Source of the DNA: Spirochaetales bacterium
GTDB lineage: Bacteria > Spirochaetota > Spirochaetia > DTKZ01
NCBI GenBank assembly: GCA_031280945.1
Contig: JAITGB010000279.1
Coordinates: forward strand, 1-11,634
Reading direction: 5' to 3'
Length of the DNA stretch: 11,634 nucleotides
Of the stretch, positions 5,329 to 11,634 are shown piece after piece. The notes beneath the pieces were generated by a model. That model was not told where the DNA came from. It did not search any database and was given only the letters and a program-made list of their open reading frames with translations. A program made the position numbers and the translations under genes. Each line of letters starts with the position of its first letter. Positions within the stretch are counted from its first letter, which is position 1.

Positions 5329-6458
5329 GGATAATTCCCATTGCCAGCGGAAAGGGCGGGGTCGGAAAATCGCTGATAGCGGCAAACTTGTCCATTGCCC
5401 TGGGGCAGGCGGGCAAGAAGGTGTACCTCGCGGATATGGATTTGGGGGGGTCGAACCTGCATCTTATTCTGGGGCTTCCCTCTCCCCAGGACGGTATCGG
5501 TACTTTCCTGAGCGCTCAGGACATACCATTTGAAAAAATCATTCTCCAGACGGACTACGCAAACTTAAACTTTATTCCCGGTGACGCGGAGATTCCGGGT
5601 ATAGCGAATCTTCCGGCGGGCCAGAAGAACAAAATTATCCGCAGGCTGCTCTCGCTGGAGGGAGATTACCTGATTCTGGACCTGGGCGCGGGAACAAACT
5701 ATAATATCCTTGATTTTTTTCTTACCTCGAACAGGGGCATTATCATCACAACGCCCACGCCCACGGCAACGGTCAATGCGTACCTTTTTCTGAAAAACAT
5801 TGCTTTCAGGCTTATCAATACTTCGGTCAAGAGGACGGCTCCGGGGGCGGCGCTTCTTGACAGGCTCAAAAAGGACGGCTCTGCCCTCCAGAGGGTGTAC
5901 ATTCCCAAGCTCCTGGAGCATTTAAAAAAAGAGGACCCGGAGAGCTACACCGTGTACCTGAAAAGGGCTTCGCACTTTCACCCCCGCCTCATTATGAATA
6001 TGCTGGAGAATCCGCCGGACGCGAACAAATCGGGCAAACTGCGCAGGTCCTGCCAGCAGTATCTGGACGTGGATATGGAGCATTTGGGGATTATCTACCG
6101 CGACGATATTCAGGATACGGCCCTGCGCTCGCGGCTTCCCATTATTCTCTACAAGCCCCAGTCTGTTCTGGCCCAGGCCATTTACCGGATTGCGGATAAA
6201 ATCATTCAGTCCGAAGGAGAGGACGACCAGAGCGAGGTTCTCATTGCGGACCTGGACGAGTCGTACCAGAACGCGGAGGCTGAGGCGACCGTTGATTTCG
6301 CGGCGAAACTTGATTACATCGAAGACCTCCTGCAGACGGGGGCCTTGAGCATGGGCGATATTGTGGAAACTGTCAAAACCCAGCAGATGGAGATAAACCA
6401 GCTCAAAAGGGAGAATCAGTTTCTCAAATCAAAACTTGTTAAGTATATGACCAAGTAG
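5325..6458 (+). CDS. MinD/ParA-family ATPase with C-terminal coiled coil
   Basis: This 377-residue P-loop ATPase is of the deviant Walker A class (SGKGGVGKS, 8-16, with signature Lys10 and Lys15). Switch I is DMDLGG (37-42) and the Walker B-like strand is YLILDLGAG (115-123). Such proteins dimerise on ATP and position partners at membranes, poles or on chromosomes (MinD, FlhG/FleN, ParA). It is about 100 residues longer than MinD. The extra length is a helical insert (about 168-245) and an acidic tail ending in a predicted coiled coil (about 345-373, TQQMEINQLKRENQFLKSKL). AGGAG lies eight bases before the ATG. It overlaps the membrane-protein gene by 4 bp and lies 22 bases before fapA. A G7 run at 5444-5450 falls in the switch I codons. 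FlhG/FleN identity is possible, but no flhF is adjacent, so I leave it unnamed. Confidence 0.9.
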   Translation: MRIIPIASGKGGVGKSLIAANLSIALGQAGKKVYLADMDLGGSNLHLILGLPSPQDGIGTFLSAQDIPFEKIILQTDYANLNFIPGDAEIPGIANLPAGQKNKIIRRLLSLEGDYLILDLGAGTNYNILDFFLTSNRGIIITTPTPTATVNAYLFLKNIAFRLINTSVKRTAPGAALLDRLKKDGSALQRVYIPKLLEHLKKEDPESYTVYLKRASHFHPRLIMNMLENPPDANKSGKLRRSCQQYLDVDMEHLGIIYRDDIQDTALRSRLPIILYKPQSVLAQAIYRIADKIIQSEGEDDQSEVLIADLDESYQNAEAEATVDFAAKLDYIEDLLQTGALSMGDIVETVKTQQMEINQLKRENQFLKSKLVKYMTK

Positions 6459-6475
6459 TCTATGACCAGGCAGTA
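6446..6475 (+). repeat. 15-bp imperfect tandem duplication at the MinD-like stop codon
   Basis: Units 6446-6460 and 6461-6475 share TATGACCA-G-AGT and differ at three positions. The first contains the TAG stop of the MinD-like gene, and the second ends in TAA. The AGG of the second copy is the only Shine-Dalgarno-like sequence before the fapA ATG. Confidence 0.65.
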
Positions 6476-6480
6476 AAAAA

Positions 6481-9400
6481 ATGGCCGGAAAAATTACGTT
6501 TTCGGGAAAACTTGAACTTACGGCGGCTCCTGAGGCTCTAGAGGCTGTTTTGGGGTTTGAGCCGGGGCCTGCCGGAGGGGCTTCGGAGATTGACCTCGCG
6601 GGCCTCAAGGGGCTTCTTGCACAGAAGGGTGTGCGCGAGGGGGTTTCCGGCAAAGACCTGGAGGCTTTCCTTTTACGCCTCAAGTCCGCGAAGGAGGCTT
6701 TTAGCCTTGTCGTAGCGCGGGGCGAGGCTCCCGAAAATTCCTCTGCCGAAACCGCCCTATGGCAAATTTCTCCTGTTCCTGCCTCTTTGGTGGAAGAGGC
6801 GAAAAGGACTTTCTCCAAAGCGCCGCCGCCCGAACTGTACAGCGAAAAAAAAGAGCAGGTCGCAAGCGAAAAAACCGTTATGAAAAAATCCCTGCCCTTT
6901 CTGCCCGCAAAGGCGAAAAAGGTGGTGGAGATTGAGGAAAAAGTTACCCGTGTGAGGATTCCGCCCCCGGGCAAGGCCGTAGCCTATGGCTACGCGAAAG
7001 AGGGCGATGTTCTTGCTGTTCTTGAACCCTTGAGGCCGGGAAAACCAGGGAAATCCGTAACAGGAGCGCCTGTTCCGCCGGGAATGCCGAAATTTCCGTA
7101 CGTGTACGCGGGGCAGGGCGTTCAAAAACAGGCCCAGGGGCTCATTGCCGGCAGGCAGGGTTTTGTGCGCAGGGGGGAAAACTGGGTCGAGGTGCTTGCA
7201 TCCCGGGGCCATACGTGGAGCGTGTCCCTGGGTTCCGGTTCCGGCGCCTGCTTTTTGAATTTTACCCCCGGAGAGCCGGACGCGCCTCTTCCCGTGGGCG
7301 AGGCCGTACGCAAGGCGGCTCTTGCGCTTCCCTATCCTGACAAACTCCTTCTTTCCGCCGGGGAGATAGAAGTCATACTCAAACGCCTCCTCGCCGGAGG
7401 GCAGGCCCAAACCGTCTCTTTAAGCCTCAGGGAGGATGCCTCGGTAAAAATCCGCGTATCGGATGACCGCCTGGAGGCCCTCCTCTTTCTGCGCAAAGGC
7501 AGGGGCGGCGGTAAACAGCTCTCCTGCGAGGCAATTCTCAAACAGGTAGAGGCAAGCGGCCTCAAGGGCCTCGCCATAAAAAAAATCACCGCCGCTGTAA
7601 ACGCCTTTCTCGAAAGCGTTCAACAGAGCCTTGACGGCCTTGTTCTGGTAAAAGGCTTTCCCGCGGCTCCTCCGGGCGAAACCGCCATCAAATGGGAAAT
7701 CACGCACATTCCCCGGGACGAGCTTGAGGAACTCAAAAAAGCCGCAGTCCGGCAGCCCCATGCCCTGGAAAAAATACAGTCCGTAAAGGATTTTCCCGTT
7801 TCCCTCGTGGAGCTTGCCGCCCGCGTCAGGCAGGCAGAGAAACTCCTCTCCCTCGAACCGGGCCCGCCCGCCAGAGCCGGCGTTGACGTGTACGGCGCGG
7901 AAATCCCCGTCCCCCCGCAGGCTGAAGACGCCCTCCTCCTGCGGGAAAACCTCGAGCGAACCGAAGACGGCATCACATCCGCCATTGACGGCATTTTCGA
8001 AGCGCGCACTGTTACGGCGGCTCCCGGGGAAAGGGCAAGCTCCCCGCACACGAAGCCCCGGCAGGTAGTGGAACTGAGGGTGCGCCCCCATAAAGACGGC
8101 GAAGTCAACATAAGCGTTTCCGAAAACAAAATGGAAGCCCTCCTCAGCCTTGTACCCGAAGAAGGAACAGGAGAACCCCTCACCGGAGAAAAAATCCACG
8201 AAGCCGTCCGCGCCGCCTCCATAGCCGAAAAAGCCATCATACAGGAAGCCCTCACCCAGGTCAAAGAAAAACTAAAAGACGGCGCGGACGCAGTACACAG
8301 CGTCAAGGGCCTTCTCATCGCCAAAGGAAAACTCCCCCGCGACGCCGCCCCGAGGGGCCTCAAATTCTTCGTCCACATAGCAACAGGCAGCCACGTTAAA
8401 CTCCGGGGAGACGGCAAAGCCGACTTCAAAAACCTGGACACCATAACGAGCGTCAAAAAAGACGAAGTCATAGCGGAAATTATCTCCGAAAGAACCGAAG
8501 CCGAAGACGGCTGGGACGTTACAGGAGGCTCCGTCCCCGGAAAAAGCAGCCAGGACGAAGACTTCACAGCCGGAGAAAACCTCCACGAAGAAAAACGCGG
8601 CGGAAAAACCCTCCTCATATCCGAAGCCGACGGAGAGTTTCGCTCCGAAAAGGGAGTCATCAGCGTACGCGAAGGCTACATAATCAACGGCGACATCAAC
8701 CTCAAAACCGGAAACATCAAATTCCCCGGCCCCGTAATTGCCGCAGGCAGCGTGGAGCCCGGATTTTTCGTCTTCTCAGGAGGCAACATCCGCATAGCAG
8801 GCGGCATAGAAGCAGCCCTCCTCTCCGCGGACGGCAGCATAGAAATAGGGCAAGGCATCAAAGGCAGAGGCAAAGCCGTACTGCGCGCAAAGAAAAACAT
8901 CTGCGCCTCCTTCGCCGAACAGGCAGTTCTTATGTGCGGCGGGGACATCAACCTCAAAACAGGCTGCATACGCTGCACCATAAAATGCAACGGAAAAATC
9001 ACCCTCCCCGGAGAAAAAGGCAGCCTCATAGGAGGCATCGTTAAAGCCCGGTACGGCATCGAAGCCGCCAGCATAGGAACCGAAAGCGGAGTACACACAG
9101 AAATCCACTTTGGACAGGATTACCTCCTCGAAGACCAAATCGAAAAAGGAGAAAAAACGCTCAAAAAACTCACCGAAGCCGCCGCCGCCATAGCCCTCGC
9201 CCTGCACGCCGCCGAAAAAAACGGCGAAACCGCAAAAATCGCCAACCTGCAGGCCGAAAAACTCGCCAACGCGCAGCAGACCGAAAAACTCACCCAGAAC
9301 CTTATGAGCCTCCGCGAAAACTTTGAAAAACACTACCCCTCTGAAATCCGCGTACACGGAATCATCTATCCGGGAGTTGTCATAGGAAGCCAGGGCAAGT

Positions 9401-9486
9401 ATTATGAAATACGGGGCAGTAATAAACAGCACCTCCGGCTCGTCTACGACAAGGAAGCCGGAAAAATCGTTGAACACCCCCTGTAG
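6481..9486 (+). CDS. fapA: FapA/DUF342-family protein with multiplied N-terminal modules
   Basis: The C-terminal half is a typical FapA/DUF342 protein. After a G-x-DVTG-x-x-VP motif (677-686) comes a glycine-rich, probably right-handed beta-helix (about 731-880: NGDINLKTGNIKFPG, SGGNIRIAGGIEAALLSADG, GSLIGGIVKA, IGTESGVHTEIHFG). A coiled coil (about 883-950) and a short C-terminal cap follow. Family members are cytoplasmic; Vibrio FapA is linked to polar flagellum formation. At 1001 residues this is far longer than the usual 450-650. The added part is N-terminal and looks like diverged tandem copies of the family's N-terminal module at about 18-98, 256-306, 322-402 and 541-625. VTG-like linkers lie at 155-240 (PGKSVTGAPVPP), 431-510 (AGVDVYGAEIPVPP) and 650-730. 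It follows the MinD-like gene by 22 bases and precedes lgt by 36, so it is part of the same operon. Base composition shifts strongly within the gene. Confidence 0.9.
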   Translation: MAGKITFSGKLELTAAPEALEAVLGFEPGPAGGASEIDLAGLKGLLAQKGVREGVSGKDLEAFLLRLKSAKEAFSLVVARGEAPENSSAETALWQISPVPASLVEEAKRTFSKAPPPELYSEKKEQVASEKTVMKKSLPFLPAKAKKVVEIEEKVTRVRIPPPGKAVAYGYAKEGDVLAVLEPLRPGKPGKSVTGAPVPPGMPKFPYVYAGQGVQKQAQGLIAGRQGFVRRGENWVEVLASRGHTWSVSLGSGSGACFLNFTPGEPDAPLPVGEAVRKAALALPYPDKLLLSAGEIEVILKRLLAGGQAQTVSLSLREDASVKIRVSDDRLEALLFLRKGRGGGKQLSCEAILKQVEASGLKGLAIKKITAAVNAFLESVQQSLDGLVLVKGFPAAPPGETAIKWEITHIPRDELEELKKAAVRQPHALEKIQSVKDFPVSLVELAARVRQAEKLLSLEPGPPARAGVDVYGAEIPVPPQAEDALLLRENLERTEDGITSAIDGIFEARTVTAAPGERASSPHTKPRQVVELRVRPHKDGEVNISVSENKMEALLSLVPEEGTGEPLTGEKIHEAVRAASIAEKAIIQEALTQVKEKLKDGADAVHSVKGLLIAKGKLPRDAAPRGLKFFVHIATGSHVKLRGDGKADFKNLDTITSVKKDEVIAEIISERTEAEDGWDVTGGSVPGKSSQDEDFTAGENLHEEKRGGKTLLISEADGEFRSEKGVISVREGYIINGDINLKTGNIKFPGPVIAAGSVEPGFFVFSGGNIRIAGGIEAALLSADGSIEIGQGIKGRGKAVLRAKKNICASFAEQAVLMCGGDINLKTGCIRCTIKCNGKITLPGEKGSLIGGIVKARYGIEAASIGTESGVHTEIHFGQDYLLEDQIEKGEKTLKKLTEAAAAIALALHAAEKNGETAKIANLQAEKLANAQQTEKLTQNLMSLRENFEKHYPSEIRVHGIIYPGVVIGSQGKYYEIRGSNKQHLRLVYDKEAGKIVEHPL

Positions 9487-9522
9487 AAAACCGACAAGGA
9501 ACCAAAAGGAAAAAGAAAAACC

Positions 9523-10539
9523 ATGCCCCTCTTAGCATTACCCTACCCCTCATGGCTCAAACCCGAAATCATACCCGGCCTCCCCTTCCGCTGGTACGGC
9601 CTCATGTACCTCGTCGCCTTCGGCATAGCCTACTGGCTCTTTAATTACCAAATAAAAGAGAAAAAAATTCCCATCTCCCGCGAAACAAGCTCCAGCCTCT
9701 TTTTCTGGACAATCCTCGGCCTCCTCCTCGGAGCCCGCATCCTCTCCGCCCTCGTGTACAACTACGACATAGCCCGCCCCAACCCCTACCTCCAAAATCC
9801 TCTCCTCATCTTCTGGCCCTTTGACGCTCAGGGCCGCTTTACAGGACTCCAGGGCATGAGCTACCACGGGGGACTCCTCGGAGCCGTAGCCGCAGTCGTC
9901 CTCTACTGCCGGAAAAAAGGACTCTCCGTGCGCGAAGTCGGCGACCTCCTCACCGCGGGAATCCCCCTCGGCTACACCTTCGGCAGGCTCGGAAACTTCA
10001 TCAACGGCGAACTCTACGGCAGAGCCACAGCCGCCCCCTGGGGCATCATATTCCCCCACGCCGAAAAATTCCCCGCCCGCCTCCCCTGGGTGCAAACACT
10101 CGCCCAGGAAGCCAGCCTCCCCCTGCCCGCAGCCGAAAACGCCCTTATCAACCTCCCCCGCCACCCCTCACAGCTCTACGAAGCATTCTTCGAAGGCATC
10201 TTCCTCTGGCTCGTCCTCTGGTTTCTCCTCAAAAACCGCAGCCGCATCAAAGGCTTCCTCCTCGGAGCCTACATAGCAGGCTACGGCCTCGTACGCTTCT
10301 TTATCGAATACTTCCGCGAACCCGACAAAAACATAGGCTTTCCCCTACAACTCTCCTCACAGGAAAACCCCATACACATCTTCGTAAGCCCCTGGAACTT
10401 CACCACAGGCCAAATCTTCTGCCTCCTCATGGTCCTCGCAGGGCTCCTCCTCATTCTCATCTTCTCCCGCATCGACAAAGCCGAAAAAGAAAAACTCCAA
10501 AAATCCAGCCCCCAAAAACGCAAAAAATTCAAACCCTGA
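9523..10539 (+). CDS. lgt: Prolipoprotein diacylglyceryl transferase Lgt
   Basis: Lgt moves the diacylglyceryl group of phosphatidylglycerol to the lipobox cysteine of prolipoproteins, the first step of lipoprotein maturation in the inner membrane. This 338-residue polytopic protein shows PFRWYGLMYL (21-30), GMSYHGGLLG (111-120, with His115), the Lgt signature GRLGNFINGELYGR (154-167, with Arg155 and Asn158), HPSQLYEAFFEG (214-225) and the C-terminal GLVRFFIEYFREPD (255-268, with Arg258). These include the residues matching the essential His, Arg and Asn of E. coli Lgt. The C-terminus is a basic, lysine-rich tail (319-338). AAGGA sits about 12 bases before the ATG. Third codon positions are very rich in C and A, unlike the early genes of the operon. 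Spirochaetes rely heavily on lipoproteins, which fits. Confidence 0.97.
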   Translation: MPLLALPYPSWLKPEIIPGLPFRWYGLMYLVAFGIAYWLFNYQIKEKKIPISRETSSSLFFWTILGLLLGARILSALVYNYDIARPNPYLQNPLLIFWPFDAQGRFTGLQGMSYHGGLLGAVAAVVLYCRKKGLSVREVGDLLTAGIPLGYTFGRLGNFINGELYGRATAAPWGIIFPHAEKFPARLPWVQTLAQEASLPLPAAENALINLPRHPSQLYEAFFEGIFLWLVLWFLLKNRSRIKGFLLGAYIAGYGLVRFFIEYFREPDKNIGFPLQLSSQENPIHIFVSPWNFTTGQIFCLLMVLAGLLLILIFSRIDKAEKEKLQKSSPQKRKKFKP

Positions 10540-10558
10540 TTTTTTTTAAGATGAAGAA

Positions 10559-10739
10559 TTTGGGCGCACCCTCGCGTTTTTTTCCTCTGGAAAAAAGCGC
10601 ACGGGCGGGCTTTGCGGGGCTTCGGTATTTGCGCTCTGCGCAAATACACCAGCGGTTCGCAAAGCGAACCGCAAGTCCCCTCCAATCCCTTGCGCAGGGG
10701 CCAAAGGCCAAACAGTAACCCCGCAACTTAAGAACCCGC
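10559..10739 (+). repeat. Modular hairpin repeat, copy B
   Basis: The order of parts matches copy A1: box TTTGGGCGCA (10559-10568); hairpin 1 (10574-10585 and 10589-10600, loop TCT, one G.T pair); box CGGGCTTTGCGGGGCT (10606-10621, identical); hairpin 2 (10625-10634 and 10638-10647, loop TCT); hairpin 3 (10652-10660 and 10664-10672, loop AAA); box CCCCTCCAATCCCTTGCGCA (10677-10696, identical). The tail has GGCCAAAC and TAAGAACCCGC. The hairpin arms share no sequence with those in the same slots of A1. It starts 20 bases after the lgt stop and fills most of the gap to the next gene. Confidence 0.8.
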
Positions 10740-10770
10740 AAGCCTATAACCCCGCGCCGCGCGCGCCCAC

Positions 10771-10799
10771 AAAAAACCGCCGGAGCAAAGCTCCGGCGG
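10771..10799 (-). terminator. Rho-independent terminator of the surface-protein gene
   Basis: A perfect 10-bp GC-rich stem CCGCCGGAGC/GCTCCGGCGG (10777-10786 and 10790-10799) has an AAA loop. On the minus strand it is followed by T6 (10771-10776). It lies 29 bases beyond the stop codon of the minus-strand surface-protein gene, in the right orientation for it. Confidence 0.85.
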
Positions 10800-10805
10800 C
10801 CTATA

Positions 10806-10815
10806 CCCCCCCCCC
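10806..10815. repeat. C10/G10 homopolymer in the 3' untranslated region
   Basis: Ten consecutive C on the plus strand (G10 on the sense strand of the minus-strand gene) lie between its stop codon and its terminator. Length change here would not alter the protein. Confidence 0.8.
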
Positions 10816-10828
10816 GCGCCCCACCCCC

Positions 10829-11634
10829 TTAGTTATATATCCCCGCTATTGAATTAGAGTTTGTCTCCGAAGAGCTATCATCCACATACACCGTGTTTCC
10901 CGAATCAGCCGTATTACTGAGGACCCCAGCCGTCCCCCCGTACACAATGCCGCCTATTTGGGTAAATACGCTGCCGTCCGCTCCACCAACAACATAAACC
11001 CCGCCGCCCTTGCTGGCCTTCCCGGAGGGAAGCGCGTTGCCGGAAACTTTTCCCGCGGACATGGTAAATGTCCCCCCGAACCAAAGCTGAACCCCTCCTC
11101 CTTGATAAGAGCCGCCGCCGGTTCCAACCTCCGTTATGTTCCCCGAAATTTCCGCGTTCGCTCCCGACAGAGCAAGCTCCCCGCCGCGCAGGCAAGAAAC
11201 TCCAGCCCCGCCGCTGGGAGTACCTATTCCGCCGTCGGTTATAGTCAGATTGCGATTCCTGTTTCCCTTAACCGCCGCGTTCCCCTCTATGCTCATAGAA
11301 GTGGTTAGCCTATTATAATTGTTCACTTCTACCGCGCAGCCGTTTTGCATAACATTCTCCGCAATGGAGGCGAAGCCTTTCAGGGTTAAAGACGAGGCGG
11401 TTGAGGCCAACTGTCCCCCCACGACAATACAGTTCCCGGACGGCGTATTCCTCTTGATGCCCGACTCGCCTTCCATGGTCATCTGCGAATCAATAACTCC
11501 AACAGTATTCGGAAAAAAGTTTTCCGAAATTTCCGCCCTCTCCTGCATGAGCAGGGTAGAACCGTTGTCTAAAAATACAGCGCAGCTAGCCTTCTCGGCG
11601 CCTGAAAACTCTATCGTATATTCTCCGTTCCGGA
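10829..11634 (-). CDS. Beta-helix surface protein, 3' end only
   Basis: The frame is open from the window edge to a TAA at 10829-10831, giving about 267 residues. The first ATG visible (11546-11548) is internal, because the same frame continues upstream without a stop, so the true start lies outside. The sequence is rich in Gly, Ser, Asn and Thr, with repeated short strands typical of right-handed beta-helix adhesin-like proteins: LTLKGFASIAENV, LTITDGGIG, GGELALSGANAEISGNI, GGGVQLWFGGTFTMSAGKVSGNA, GGGVYVVGGADGSVFTQIGGIVYGG. It ends in SGNTVYVDDSSSETNSNSIAGIYN, with no membrane anchor or sortase signal at the C-terminus. Surface exposure or secretion is inferred from the repeat type; the signal sequence is out of view. 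It converges on lgt and has its own terminator. Confidence 0.82.
   Translation of the reverse strand, partial: RNGEYTIEFSGAEKASCAVFLDNGSTLLMQERAEISENFFPNTVGVIDSQMTMEGESGIKRNTPSGNCIVVGGQLASTASSLTLKGFASIAENVMQNGCAVEVNNYNRLTTSMSIEGNAAVKGNRNRNLTITDGGIGTPSGGAGVSCLRGGELALSGANAEISGNITEVGTGGGSYQGGGVQLWFGGTFTMSAGKVSGNALPSGKASKGGGVYVVGGADGSVFTQIGGIVYGGTAGVLSNTADSGNTVYVDDSSSETNSNSIAGIYN

Noticed and set aside
7420..8660. Long minus-strand frames (259 and 346 codons) inside fapA
   Set aside because: They lie opposite conserved FapA sequence, overlap each other in different frames, and match no known domain.
9550..10164. 204-codon minus-strand frame inside lgt
   Set aside because: It is antisense to a clear Lgt signature. 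The Gly/Glu/Val-rich product reflects the C-rich codon use of lgt.
10540..10547. T8 run right after the lgt stop as a terminator
   Set aside because: No GC-rich stem precedes it. The nearest hairpin belongs to repeat copy B further downstream.

Overview
The window looks like chromosomal DNA of a high-GC spirochaete, most likely a Treponema-group gut bacterium. This rests on inference. The gene set (a C-terminal processing protease, RsmE, a MinD-like ATPase, a FapA/DUF342 protein, Lgt) suits Treponema. The partial surface protein at the right end has the GGGVYV / FTMSAGKVSGN beta-helix repeats that I associate with termite-gut treponemes. No rRNA, tRNA, CRISPR array or transposase is visible.

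Layout. Two divergent gene blocks are fired from an intergenic region at about 4308-4845. To the left, on the minus strand, lie an S41 C-terminal processing protease, rsmE, a divergent WecG/TagA-type glycosyltransferase and an NtrC-type sigma-54 activator. The four genes overlap their neighbours by 4, 41 and 1 bp and so form one tightly coupled operon. To the right, on the plus strand, lie a small membrane protein, a MinD/ParA-type ATPase (4-bp overlap), a 1001-residue FapA-family protein and lgt. The right edge holds the 3' end of a minus-strand beta-helix surface protein with its own rho-independent terminator.

How the genes may work together. Both blocks mix envelope functions (periplasmic proteolysis, glycosyl transfer, lipoprotein maturation) with a MinD/FapA pair that could position something at the envelope or flagellar pole. 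Two proteins have altered key residues. The response regulator has Glu in place of its phosphoacceptor Asp and no DNA-binding domain. The glycosyltransferase lacks the usual Pro-Asp-Gly pocket motif.

The most unusual material is non-coding. The intergenic regions 4374-4775 and 10559-10739 hold copies of a modular repeat in which short conserved boxes frame three hairpin slots. The hairpin arms differ completely between copies, yet pairing is kept. A second striking point is that the FapA protein carries about four diverged copies of the family's N-terminal module. A third is that coding-strand base composition changes from G+T-rich to A+C-rich with distance from the central divergent promoter region, and the switch on the right falls inside fapA.
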